Source: Angelakisella sp.
GTDB taxonomy: Bacteria > Bacillota > Clostridia > Oscillospirales > Ruminococcaceae
Direction of reading: 5' to 3'
DNA length: 32,926 nucleotides
Assembly: GCA_020024515.1 (NCBI GenBank)
Contig: JAHHTR010000011.1
Span: forward strand, 1 to 32,926
Part shown: piece after piece, positions 1-8,025 of the stretch
Position numbering within the stretch: position 1 is the stretch's first letter
Layout: the number at the start of each line of letters is the position of its first letter
Position numbers and translations under genes: made by a program
Notes under the pieces: generated by a model
Databases searched by the model: none
The model's input: the letters and a program-made list of their open reading frames with translations, nothing else
Told to the model about the DNA's origin: nothing

Positions 1-154
1 AAATTTACATTATTTATTAAAATTTTATAGAGATAATATATATTTTTTTATGCTTTTTATACATATAACTATCTTATAATATTAATATTTAATCTTTTTC
101 ACGTCTATTTTGGGTTTTATATCAATTTTTGTTAAAAGAACATTAACATATTTA

Positions 155-184
155 TTGACTAAGCAATATGTTTAGTGTTATCAT
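155..184 (+). promoter_or_regulatory. Candidate sigma-A promoter of the aminopeptidase gene
   Basis: A TTGACT -35 box (155-160) and TATCAT -10 box (179-184) are separated by 18 bases. The boxes deviate only slightly from consensus, and the start codon lies about 60 bases downstream. An imperfect inverted repeat, TGATT-N6-AATCA (193-208), lies around the expected transcription start and could be an operator or a leader hairpin. Confidence 0.5.
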
Positions 185-246
185 ATTTATTGTGATTAAA
201 TATAATCATAATATTACTTAATAAATTAGAAAGAGTGATTTTTTTT

Positions 247-1482
247 ATGAAAAAAGCATTATTACGAAAATATGCAAAACTTGCTGTTCAAAAAGGTGTA
301 AATATAAAAAAAGGACAAGGCTGTGTTATATATGCCGAAGTTGCTCAACATGAATTTGCAAACTATGTTATGGACGAGGCATACAAAGCCGGTGCAAAAT
401 GGGTGCAAATGATGTGGTCAGATCAACCATCTACAAAACTTAAATACAGACACGAAAGCCTAACAACACTTTCAAAAGTTGAAAAATGGGAAGAAGCAAG
501 ACTTCAACACTTTGTAGACACTCTTCCTTGCAGAATATTTATAGAATCAAGTGATCCGGACGGGCTAAAAGGCGTAAATATAGAAAAAATGCAAAAATCC
601 AACATAGCACGTACAAAAATAACAAAACCATATCGTGACGCTATGGATAATCTTCATCAATGGTCAATTATTGCAATACCATCTGAAAAATGGGCAAAAA
701 AAGTATTCCCAAATGAAAGAAAAAGTGTTGCTGTAAATAAACTATGGGAGGCAATATTTACTTGCGTAAGAATTACAGAAGACAACGACCCCGTATTTGA
801 ATGGGCAAAACATAATGCAAACCTAAAAGAAAAATATGATAAGCTAAATTCTTATCATTTTGATTATCTATACTATCAAAGCAAAAACGGTACAGACTTT
901 AAATGTAAACTAATACCTGAGGCAAAATGGACAGGTGGATACGAAACTATGAAAGACGGTACAACATTTAATCCTAATATGCCTACCGAGGAAATTTTCA
1001 CTTCACCTATGAAAGGTCAATGCGAAGGAACTGTTATTGCAACAATGCCTCTTTCATATATGGGTAATTTAATAGAAAACTTCTCAATTACATTCAAAGA
1101 CGGTCGTGCTGTTGATTGCAAAGCTGAGAAAAATGAAGAATTGTTAAGAAAAATGATAGCAATGGACGAAGGTGCGGCTATGCTTGGTGAGCTTGCGCTT
1201 GTTCCGGATAATTCTCCAATATCAAATACAGGCATACTTTTCTATAATACTCTGTTTGATGAAAATGCTGCTTGCCATTTGGCTCTTGGCAGAGGTTTTG
1301 ATGAAGTTATAGAGGGTTACGAAAACAAAACAAAAGACGAACTGCATCAAATGGGTCTTAACGATTCACTTATCCACGTTGACTTTATGATAGGTGGCCC
1401 TGAACTAAACATAACAGGCTATACAAAAGACGGAAAAGCTGTTCCGATATTTATAAATGGTAATTGGGCAGAAACACTGTAA
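247..1482 (+). CDS. M29 family aminopeptidase (AmpS/PepS type)
   Basis: Cytoplasmic metallo-aminopeptidase that removes N-terminal residues from peptides, so its role is peptide turnover. The 411-residue length is normal for family M29. The expected two-metal ligand set is present: Glu249 in PTEEIFTSP, Glu315 in MLGELALV, His344 in ACHLALG, and His377 and Asp379 in IHVDFMIGG. As I recall, these positions are almost the same as in Thermus aminopeptidase T. The ATG at 247 is preferred over the in-frame GTG at 235, because the purine stretch at 230-235 serves as its ribosome site and the product then begins MKKALLRKYA. The gene is monocistronic: it has its own promoter upstream and a hairpin terminator at 1505-1540. 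The family is assigned with confidence; peptide specificity cannot be read from sequence. Confidence 0.93.
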   Translation: MKKALLRKYAKLAVQKGVNIKKGQGCVIYAEVAQHEFANYVMDEAYKAGAKWVQMMWSDQPSTKLKYRHESLTTLSKVEKWEEARLQHFVDTLPCRIFIESSDPDGLKGVNIEKMQKSNIARTKITKPYRDAMDNLHQWSIIAIPSEKWAKKVFPNERKSVAVNKLWEAIFTCVRITEDNDPVFEWAKHNANLKEKYDKLNSYHFDYLYYQSKNGTDFKCKLIPEAKWTGGYETMKDGTTFNPNMPTEEIFTSPMKGQCEGTVIATMPLSYMGNLIENFSITFKDGRAVDCKAEKNEELLRKMIAMDEGAAMLGELALVPDNSPISNTGILFYNTLFDENAACHLALGRGFDEVIEGYENKTKDELHQMGLNDSLIHVDFMIGGPELNITGYTKDGKAVPIFINGNWAETL

Positions 1483-1504
1483 TATATAAATTACTATAAT
1501 AAAA

Positions 1505-1540
1505 TACGTACTGTGACTTTTTGCAGTACGTATAATTTTT
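1505..1540 (+). terminator. Rho-independent terminator after the aminopeptidase gene
   Basis: Perfect 9-bp stem TACGTACTG (1505-1513) / CAGTACGTA (1524-1532), followed by TAATTTTT. Confidence 0.85.
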
Positions 1541-1573
1541 AATAAAAACAGTTGACTGAAAGGAATATAAAAT

Positions 1574-2113
1574 ATGAAACTATTATTTGCCTCAGATATA
1601 CATGGTTCAGGATATTGGTGCGAAAGATTACTTGAAAGAATAAATATAGAAAATCCCGATAAAATAGTACTTTGCGGAGATTTATTGTATCACGGTCCAC
1701 GCAATGATCTACCAAAAGAGCATAACCCCAAAAAAGTAATATCAATTTTATCTGAACTAAAAGATAAAATTATCGCTGTTCGTGGCAACTGCGAAGCCGA
1801 AGTTGACCAAATGGTTTTGCCATTTCCTGTTCTTGCGGATTTTACAACAATAAATTTTGATAATATTGGAATATTTGTATCACATGGACATCTATTCAAT
1901 AAGGACAATATCGAACAAATAGGTAATTGTGATGTACTGGTAAACGGACACACACATATATACGAAATTACAAATGTCAATGACAAAAAATATATAAATA
2001 TAGGCTCTGTATCATTACCGAAAGAAAACAGAGAAAATACATACTGTATGTACGAAAACGGAAATTTTTACATTAAAAATCTTGATGGTTATGTACTATT
2101 AAGTGATAAATAA
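1574..2113 (+). CDS. yfcE: YfcE-type metallophosphoesterase
   Basis: Small metal-dependent phosphodiesterase of the YfcE/MJ0936 family; the physiological substrate of the family is not settled. All calcineurin-like motifs are present in order: Asp8 and His10 (SDIHG), Asp36 (CGDLLYHGPRN), Asn72 (RGNCE), His104/His106 (VSHGHLF) and His126/His128 (NGHTH), which together bind two metal ions. The 179-residue length fits the family, and the GDLLYHGPRN stretch is characteristic of YfcE. The ATG at 1574 follows the ribosome site GAAAGGA. There is no signal peptide, so it should be cytoplasmic. It lies 33 bases after the aminopeptidase terminator and about 95 bases before the chemotaxis receptor gene, with no sign of an operon. 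An ordinary housekeeping gene; the name rests on motifs and length. Confidence 0.88.
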   Translation: MKLLFASDIHGSGYWCERLLERINIENPDKIVLCGDLLYHGPRNDLPKEHNPKKVISILSELKDKIIAVRGNCEAEVDQMVLPFPVLADFTTINFDNIGIFVSHGHLFNKDNIEQIGNCDVLVNGHTHIYEITNVNDKKYINIGSVSLPKENRENTYCMYENGNFYIKNLDGYVLLSDK

Positions 2114-2207
2114 TTATCTGTTAATTTTTGTAAATTTATGATATACTATATTTGTCAAAATTAAAACTATTTTAAATTTTTATGTTATGGGTAATTTAGG
2201 AGGAAAT

Positions 2208-4328
2208 ATGAAAAACAGTTTTAAAATAAATAAACAAAAAAAGGCGAATATAAAAAAACCTGTTAGATTTATAAGATACAAAAATCAAACAAGTGAAAAT
2301 ACATATTTCACAAGAAATCCCATAAATCTAAAAACTCAACTTATAACCGCATTACTCTTGCCAATTATAATTATAATTGTATTTGGCACATCATCATATA
2401 TAAAAGCCAGCAATGCACTTAATAATAATTATGAAAAATCGAATATGCGTATGCTGTCACTTATTACAGAAAATATAGACTCAGTACTAAAAGATATTAG
2501 AGCGGATTGTGCCGAAATGGCAGTTAATTCAGATATCAATAAATATTTAAAATCCTACTTAAATGATGAAAATAGTTTGGAATCTTATAAATTAAAAGAC
2601 AATATAGCCAATATGTTTATAACCAAACAAACACTTAATTCTTATATTAAAAACATAGCGCTTGTACCGGTATCAAAGGAAAACAAAATTATAACAATAC
2701 AGTCAACAGATATAAAAAATGACGGCTCTGTTTATAAAGAATTAATTTCACATAAAACAAATATGGGTACTTTTACTTGGTTTGTGGGTCACGAAAAAAC
2801 CGATGCTGCTTTTAATTGGAATGCCGATGATACACTTTTCAGTGCTATGATGCTTATTCCGGGAGGAGATATTTTGCTATTAGACATAAGTAAACAAGCT
2901 GTTATGGAATTAATAGGGAAAATATCAACAGATGACACTTGCAGTGTATCACTTGTAACACTGAATAATGAATGGATATATAACGGATTAACACGGACAC
3001 CGATTAAAGATACAGAATTTTATCAAAATGCCTATATGCACCAAGAACCTTTTGGCACAGAATACGTTAAAATAGATGGCGAATCATACCTGTTTATGTA
3101 TGTTATGACAAAGTCTTTATCTGGTATGATAACCTCACTTATTCCCGAAGATACTGTTATTGCAGAAGCATTACATATAAAAAATGCAGTTATTATTTAT
3201 GTTATAATCGCACTTATTTTACTTGTAAGTTTCTCTGTATTTATGATGTTTGGCATACAGTCAAGTATGCACAAAATAACAGATGCACTAAATGAAACCG
3301 CAAAAGGTAATCTTGCAATAGAAATCAATACTAAAGGAAATACAGAGTTTTCTATATTGGCAAAACGTTTGGCTGATATGGTTAATAACACTAAAAAATT
3401 GGTTTTGGACGTAAAAAATATTATTCAAAATATATTTACCTCCGCACAACATATTGATGAAGTAACAAAATCAGTTAATAAATCATCAGAAGAAATAAGT
3501 GCGGCTATGCAAGAAATTGTAATCGGCTCACAAGAACAAACCAAAAGTGCAAATATATGCCTTGACAATATGGTAAAACTTTCCACAAGAATCAATAATA
3601 CTACAACAAATTCACAGGAAGTGCTTGCTCTTGCCGAAGATACAAAAAATAAACTTACAAATTTAAAATTTACTTTTGATGAACTAAAAGAACAATCCAC
3701 AGAAGGTGCAAATATATCAAAAGATATAACTTTTGATGTTGAAAAACTTGTTGCACAGTCAACATCTATTGCAGAATACATAACCAAAATAAACGATGTG
3801 GCACGTCAAACAAAGCTACTGTCACTTAATGCCACAATAGAATCAACAAAAGCAGGAGTACACGGAAAAGGTTTTGCAGTTGTTGCAGATGAAATTAAAA
3901 TTTTATCAGAAAATTCGTTAAAAGTATCAGCACTGATAGAAAAAGCTGTGTACGAAATATTTAATATGACACGTGCTGTTGATAAATCCACAAAAAGCGG
4001 TCTTTCTATCAATAACGAACAAGTTAAAAAAGTTGAAAAAACACAGACAGAAGTTATTGAAATGGTTGAAGCAATAGATAATCTGATTCTTAAAATACAA
4101 AAAGTTAATGATGAAATGGAATATATCAATGATGACCGTCAAAATACACTAAACGCTATTGAGTCAATTTCTGCTGTATTGGAAGAATCCGCATCTACAA
4201 GCGAAATGATAAATACATCAATACTTGAACAAGCACAAGAAGTAAATGCTTTACACACATCATCAAATAATCTTCACAAAGATATGAATAATTTGCACGA
4301 GGCAATAAGTAAATTTAAAATTAAATAA
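2208..4328 (+). CDS. Methyl-accepting chemotaxis protein with extracellular sensor domain
   Basis: Transmembrane receptor that would signal to CheA/CheW. Order of parts in the 706-residue product: a basic cytoplasmic N-tail of about 44 residues (unusually long), a first membrane segment (about 45-65), an extracellular sensor region of about 260 residues (Cache-like in size, not identified by motif), a second membrane segment (about 326-350), a HAMP linker, and a long coiled-coil signalling domain. The conserved hairpin tip is recognisable at about 530-570 (LLSLNATIES, GKGFAVVADE) but carries substitutions: Ser-Thr-Lys replaces the usual Ala-Ala-Arg after IE. There is no C-terminal CheR/CheB-binding pentapeptide. 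The ATG at 2208 is chosen over 2187 because TTAGGAGG (2196-2203) sits just before it. No other chemotaxis or flagellar gene is in the window. Ligand unknown. Confidence 0.93.
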   Translation: MKNSFKINKQKKANIKKPVRFIRYKNQTSENTYFTRNPINLKTQLITALLLPIIIIIVFGTSSYIKASNALNNNYEKSNMRMLSLITENIDSVLKDIRADCAEMAVNSDINKYLKSYLNDENSLESYKLKDNIANMFITKQTLNSYIKNIALVPVSKENKIITIQSTDIKNDGSVYKELISHKTNMGTFTWFVGHEKTDAAFNWNADDTLFSAMMLIPGGDILLLDISKQAVMELIGKISTDDTCSVSLVTLNNEWIYNGLTRTPIKDTEFYQNAYMHQEPFGTEYVKIDGESYLFMYVMTKSLSGMITSLIPEDTVIAEALHIKNAVIIYVIIALILLVSFSVFMMFGIQSSMHKITDALNETAKGNLAIEINTKGNTEFSILAKRLADMVNNTKKLVLDVKNIIQNIFTSAQHIDEVTKSVNKSSEEISAAMQEIVIGSQEQTKSANICLDNMVKLSTRINNTTTNSQEVLALAEDTKNKLTNLKFTFDELKEQSTEGANISKDITFDVEKLVAQSTSIAEYITKINDVARQTKLLSLNATIESTKAGVHGKGFAVVADEIKILSENSLKVSALIEKAVYEIFNMTRAVDKSTKSGLSINNEQVKKVEKTQTEVIEMVEAIDNLILKIQKVNDEMEYINDDRQNTLNAIESISAVLEESASTSEMINTSILEQAQEVNALHTSSNNLHKDMNNLHEAISKFKIK

Positions 4329-4353
4329 TCATATTTATAAAAATATATGTGTA

Positions 4354-4478
4354 TTATTTAATTGACAAAGTCGCAAAAGGGTTACTCAATTTTTTTCAAA
4401 AAATTGCGGTACACAGGCATAGCTTAATACATTTTCCACAGAAAACGGAATTATTTTAGCTGTACAAGAGTATTTTTG
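4354..4478 (+). repeat. Dispersed ~120-bp repeat, copy 1
   Basis: This stretch aligns along its length, by eye at roughly 70% identity, with the reverse complement of 31498-31620. Shared landmarks in order: ATTGACAAAGT, a CAATTTTTTT/AAAAAATTG hairpin (4387-4406 here), a GTAC step, AGGCA, ACGGAAT and CAAGAGTATTTTT at the end. It begins 26 bases after the chemotaxis receptor stop codon and reads in the same direction as that gene. It contains no ORF. Immediately after it lies TTTTGCCTT/AAAAGGCAAAA (about 4487-4506), a further hairpin that copy 2 lacks. Confidence 0.8.
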
Positions 4479-4499
4479 AAAGTAAGTTTTGCCTTAAAA

Positions 4500-4540
4500 G
4501 GCAAAAGAAAAGAGCCGATATTTTTGTTAATATCGGCTCA
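4500..4540 (-). terminator. Terminator of the cytidylate-kinase-like gene
   Basis: Perfect 10-bp stem GAGCCGATAT (4512-4521) / ATATCGGCTC (4530-4539). Read on the minus strand it is followed by TTTTCTTTTGCC, so it serves the gene that ends at 4560. Confidence 0.85.
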
Positions 4541-4559
4541 GCTTGTAGTAAAATTACAT

Positions 4560-5189
4560 TTAAGTATTATTTTCTTTTACTGTATTTATGTAGTTTGCAA
4601 GAATATTAACTGCTGTTTCTGTCTTTAAGTCAGTAACATCAAGAGTTAAATCATAGTTACGGGCATCGCCCCACTCCACATCAGAATAGTAGTTATAGTA
4701 GCTTGCACGTTTCTTACCTACCTTTTTAATCATATCTATTGCTGCTTGTCTGTCTATTTCGTTTTCAAGCATAACATGTTTGATACGGTATTCTTCTGAG
4801 GCATGTATAAATATATTAAAACAATTCGGTTTTCCACGTAAAATATAATCAGCACATCTGCCAACTATCAAGCAAGGACTTTCATTTGCAAGTTCTTTTA
4901 TAACCTTTGCTTGCATCAAAAACAATTTATCATTCGTCAAACACTCCATATAATTAAGTGTAGGATTATATGAACGAGAATTAAGGGATAGAGTATATAG
5001 GAAACTATTTGAAGGCATTTCGTCAGCTTTTTCAAATAATTTTTCACTTAAACCATTTTCTTTTGCGGCAATTTTTATTAGCTCCTTATCATAATATTTT
5101 AGATTTAACTTTTTTGCGAGAGCCCCACCAATGTGTCTACCATTACTACCAAATTGACGTGAAATAGTTATTACCAAGTTATTAGCCAT
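4560..5189 (-). CDS. Cytidylate kinase-like P-loop family protein
   Basis: A 209-residue protein of the cytidylate-kinase-like family (PF13189 type), often annotated cytidylate kinase 2 in Clostridia. It starts with a beta-strand and a divergent P-loop-like turn, ITISRQFGSNGRHIG (about 7-21), followed by AKKLNLKYYDKELI, the hallmark of this branch. Further family features are VGRCADYIL, where the Arg/Asp pair replaces the usual CMP-kinase region, and a FIHASEEYR lid-like segment. It is probably cytoplasmic and phosphorylates a nucleotide or another small molecule; the true substrate of this branch is not established. GGGAGG precedes the ATG. A promoter-like pair lies upstream at 5245-5273 and a terminator at 4500-4540, so it is a single-gene unit. 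Confidence 0.85.
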   Translation of the reverse strand: MANNLVITISRQFGSNGRHIGGALAKKLNLKYYDKELIKIAAKENGLSEKLFEKADEMPSNSFLYTLSLNSRSYNPTLNYMECLTNDKLFLMQAKVIKELANESPCLIVGRCADYILRGKPNCFNIFIHASEEYRIKHVMLENEIDRQAAIDMIKKVGKKRASYYNYYSDVEWGDARNYDLTLDVTDLKTETAVNILANYINTVKENNT

Positions 5190-5244
5190 ATAATAAAAGC
5201 CTCCCTTTAAATTAGTTTAACTATGTAAACTTTATTATGAGTAT

Positions 5245-5273
5245 ATTCTAACATATTTTTTCCATTATTTCAA
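5245..5273 (-). promoter_or_regulatory. Candidate promoter of the cytidylate-kinase-like gene
   Basis: On the minus strand, TTGAAA (-35, 5268-5273) and TAGAAT (-10, 5245-5250) are separated by 17 bases. A perfect inverted repeat AGTTTA-N6-TAAACT (5214-5231) lies between the -10 box and the ribosome site. Confidence 0.5.
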
Positions 5274-5409
5274 GATATTTTGTATAAAATTTACCAAAGT
5301 GTTCTAAACTATTCAGTTTCAACTAGTGATTTATACCATATAGTTGCATTAAAACAAAAAGTATAATAAAATACAATTATATTTATATTTTAATGGTTTA
5401 GGAGAAATA

Positions 5410-6438
5410 ATGAAAACAAATATATATAATCTTACACTTACCGAACTGGAACAATATTTTACAAATATAAATGAAAATCCATATAAAGCAAAAATATTAT
5501 ATAAATACCTTTATAGAGAAAAAATAGATAATTTCAGTGATATAAAAGAAATTAAAAAATCACTGATAGATAAATTATCCGATGACTTTACAATAGAACT
5601 GCCAACAGCAAGAGATACACATAAAGACGAAAGTGTTACAAAACTGTTATTTTCTCTATATGACAATAGCCTAATTGAGAGTGTTCTAATGAGGCAACAC
5701 TACGGCAACAGTGTCTGCGTATCTACACAAGTAGGCTGTAATATGAACTGTGCTTTTTGCCAAAGCGGAAAGTTTAAAAAGCAACGAAACTTGACAGCAG
5801 GCGAGATGGTCAGTGAAATTATGTATATGTATAAAATTTTAAACGAAAAAATCAGCACAGTGGCTCTTATGGGTATTGGCGAACCACTGGATAATTTTGA
5901 AAATATAAAAAAATTTATAGAGATAATAACCTGTGTATATGGACTGGAAATAGGTATTAAACATATAACTTTATCAACTTGCGGACTTGCTCCGAAAATA
6001 ACGGAACTTGCAAACGAAACAAAAACTGTACCGCTTGCCATAAGCCTGCATGCACCGAATAATGAATTACGCAATAAATTAATGCCAATAAACTATGCAT
6101 ATCCACTTGAAGAACTGCAAAAAGCTATGGCTTACTATAACAAAAAAACAAAAAATAAAATTTTTATTGAATATATAATGATAAAAGACTTAAACGACAC
6201 TGTTAAATGTGCAAAAGAACTAGCTGACTATTTGCAAAATATTAATTGTACAGTGAATTTGATACCATATAACGAAACACAAAGCTTTGACTTCAAACGA
6301 AGTCCAAAAGAAAATATATTTGCATTTTATGATGTATTAAAGAAAAATAATATACATGTTACAATGAGACGAGAACTGGGTACATCGGTAAAAGCAGCCT
6401 GCGGACAATTAAAATCTGAACATACAAACAAAAACTAA
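5410..6438 (+). CDS. rlmN: 23S rRNA (adenine-2503-C2) methyltransferase, RlmN family
   Basis: Radical SAM enzyme that methylates C2 of A2503 in 23S rRNA and, in some bacteria, tRNA A37. The 342-residue product has the CxxxCxxC cluster motif at Cys110, Cys114 and Cys117 (GCNMNCAFCQSG), the methyl-relay Cys103 in VCVSTQVGC and the C-terminal Cys331 in AACGQL. These correspond to the E. coli pair Cys118/Cys355. MGIGEPLDN and LAISLHAPN are the usual RlmN SAM-binding segments. The antibiotic-resistance relative Cfr also carries both cysteines, but the MGIGEPL motif here, rather than the MGMGEAL of Cfr, and the chromosomal context favour RlmN. GGAG precedes the ATG. tmcAL follows after 21 bases, making a two-gene RNA-modification operon. 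Confidence 0.9.
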   Translation: MKTNIYNLTLTELEQYFTNINENPYKAKILYKYLYREKIDNFSDIKEIKKSLIDKLSDDFTIELPTARDTHKDESVTKLLFSLYDNSLIESVLMRQHYGNSVCVSTQVGCNMNCAFCQSGKFKKQRNLTAGEMVSEIMYMYKILNEKISTVALMGIGEPLDNFENIKKFIEIITCVYGLEIGIKHITLSTCGLAPKITELANETKTVPLAISLHAPNNELRNKLMPINYAYPLEELQKAMAYYNKKTKNKIFIEYIMIKDLNDTVKCAKELADYLQNINCTVNLIPYNETQSFDFKRSPKENIFAFYDVLKKNNIHVTMRRELGTSVKAACGQLKSEHTNKN

Positions 6439-6459
6439 GCAAAGAAAGGTTCCCCAAAA

Positions 6460-7650
6460 ATGAAAATAGTAGGCATTATTGCAGAATATAATCCACTACA
6501 TTCCGGTCATATATATCAACTGAAAAGTTTAAAAGACAGCGGATACACACACATTGTTGTTGCTATGAGCAGTAATTTTGTTCAACGTGGCGAGCCGGCT
6601 ATCTTTTCAAAATATACACGTGCGGGTATTGCAATAAAAAATGGTGCGGACTTGGTTATTGAAATGCCCACACCTTTTGCTATGTCAACCGCTGAAACTT
6701 TTGCTGTCGGAAGTATAGATTTACTGAAAAATTGCGGTGTTGAATATCTGTCTTTCGGCAGTGAGTGTGGTGATATAAATTTATTAAACATCTGCGTAAA
6801 GGCAATAAACAATACAAGTGTAAATGAAAAACTAAAAGAACTTTTGAAAACAGGACTTACTTACAGCAAAGCAAGACAAGACGCAATAGAAAGTATTTTT
6901 TCAAAAGAAATTGCCGATATTCTATCAAAGCCAAACAACACACTTGGAATAGAATATATAAATGCAATAGAAAAACTACATGCAAACATCATTCCCACAA
7001 CAATAAAAAGACGTGGTGCTGATCATGACAGCAACGAAGAACTTGAACACATATCCGCATCGGCACTGAGAGAAGCTTTTTATAATAATAACGACATTCT
7101 ACTGCAAAAATATATGCCACTATCTGTATATGATACTCTAAATCAAGAAAAAAGAAAAGGAAATATATACAACTCCGAAATACTCGACAGAGTACTTCTT
7201 TCAAAACTCAGAACATTAAATATTTCCAATATAGCCACACTGCCCGATATATCAGAAGGTCTTGAAAATAGAATTTTTTTGTCTATAAAAAACAGTAACT
7301 CTTTTAATGAGCTACTTGAAAACACAAAAACCAAACGTTACACAATGGCAAGACTAAGAAGAATATATATGTATGCCTTACTTGGCATTACAAAAGATTT
7401 TTACGAAACATTACCTCCATATATACACATATTGGCAATGAACCAAAAAGGTAAAGAAATATTGCAAGTTGCAAAAAATACCAGTAAAATTCCTATAAAC
7501 AGTTCACTGAAAAAATTAATGGGAACATCTGATGTTTCTAAAAAATTTGCACAAAAAGAAATAGACTGTACGAATATCTATTCTGTTCTTACCAAAAATG
7601 TTATGCCTTATAATATGGATTTATCACAAAAATTGATTGTTGAAAAGTAA
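6460..7650 (+). CDS. tmcAL: tRNA(Met) cytidine acetate ligase (TmcAL/YlbM family)
   Basis: Makes N4-acetylcytidine at the wobble position of elongator tRNA-Met using acetate and ATP. The 396-residue length is typical. The N-terminal nucleotidyltransferase fold is plain: GIIAEYNPLHSGH, with the HxGH-type motif at residues 14-17, then SSNFVQRGEPAIFSKYTRA and GADLVIEMP. A second conserved block, HISASALREAF, falls where the family has its Ser-rich catalytic motif. The rest is the alpha-helical tRNA-binding region (YTMARLRRIYMYALLG). It lies 21 bases after rlmN with its own ribosome site AAAGAAAGG, so the two are probably co-transcribed. Confidence 0.92.
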   Translation: MKIVGIIAEYNPLHSGHIYQLKSLKDSGYTHIVVAMSSNFVQRGEPAIFSKYTRAGIAIKNGADLVIEMPTPFAMSTAETFAVGSIDLLKNCGVEYLSFGSECGDINLLNICVKAINNTSVNEKLKELLKTGLTYSKARQDAIESIFSKEIADILSKPNNTLGIEYINAIEKLHANIIPTTIKRRGADHDSNEELEHISASALREAFYNNNDILLQKYMPLSVYDTLNQEKRKGNIYNSEILDRVLLSKLRTLNISNIATLPDISEGLENRIFLSIKNSNSFNELLENTKTKRYTMARLRRIYMYALLGITKDFYETLPPYIHILAMNQKGKEILQVAKNTSKIPINSSLKKLMGTSDVSKKFAQKEIDCTNIYSVLTKNVMPYNMDLSQKLIVEK

Positions 7651-7725
7651 TATAAATGCTATTTAATAATATTTAAAGAAGGTACTGACTCAACTATTTG
7701 TATTTCGTATCTTTTTTAAATTTTG

Positions 7726-7754
7726 TTTACAAAATAGATAGCCAGTGTTATAAT
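7726..7754 (+). promoter_or_regulatory. Strong sigma-A promoter upstream of the short ORF and ABC operon
   Basis: TTTACA (7726-7731), a 17-base spacer, then a consensus TATAAT (7749-7754). AGGTGG and an ATG follow about 35-40 bases downstream. Confidence 0.7.
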
Positions 7755-7794
7755 TAATTACATAAGTAATGAACTATAACACATAGGTGGAAAA

Positions 7795-7902
7795 ATGTTA
7801 AATTCATTTGATAACACCACAATGCTATATATATATCAAATATACTGTGCGATGACATACCAGATACCAACTGTCTGTGTCAAAGATATTTTCATTTTTT
7901 GA
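7795..7902 (+). CDS. Short ORF, candidate small peptide or gene remnant
   Basis: A 35-codon ORF that begins MLNSFDNTTMLYIYQIYCAM and ends IFIF. I do not recognise it. Support: a promoter with consensus -10 box and 17-base spacing at 7726-7754, and the purine-rich AGGTGG about 5 bases before the ATG. It has two cysteines (Cys18, Cys28) and several Tyr/Ile residues. The next gene, an ABC exporter ATPase, starts 124 bases later on the same strand with no terminator hairpin between, so they may share a transcript. Against: it is very short, and a hydrophobic stretch continues in the +1 frame, so this may be the 5' end of a decayed membrane-protein gene. Confidence 0.3.
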   Translation: MLNSFDNTTMLYIYQIYCAMTYQIPTVCVKDIFIF

Positions 7903-8025
7903 AAACTTGCACTTTATTTTTTATATAATAATTGATATAGGCTTAATCATAGCTTTACTTTGGTATTCAACTAAGATTTTTTTAACAGAAAGCTATTATT
8001 CATAAATTATTAAGGAGTGATATTT

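Larger units (their letters stand above)
7651..8025 (+). other. 375-base interval holding a promoter and a short ORF
   Basis: No long gene. It holds a near-consensus promoter (7726-7754), a ribosome site and a 35-codon ORF (7795-7902). In the next frame a stretch from about 7877 to 8004 reads as a hydrophobic segment (FIFYIIIDIGLIIALLWY) without an ATG. This could be the remnant of a small membrane-protein gene broken by a frameshift, or a coincidence in AT-rich DNA. Confidence 0.5.

Noticed and set aside
5410..6438. Cfr-type antibiotic-resistance methyltransferase
   Set aside because: RlmN and Cfr share the cysteine layout. The MGIGEPL motif and the operon with tmcAL point to RlmN.
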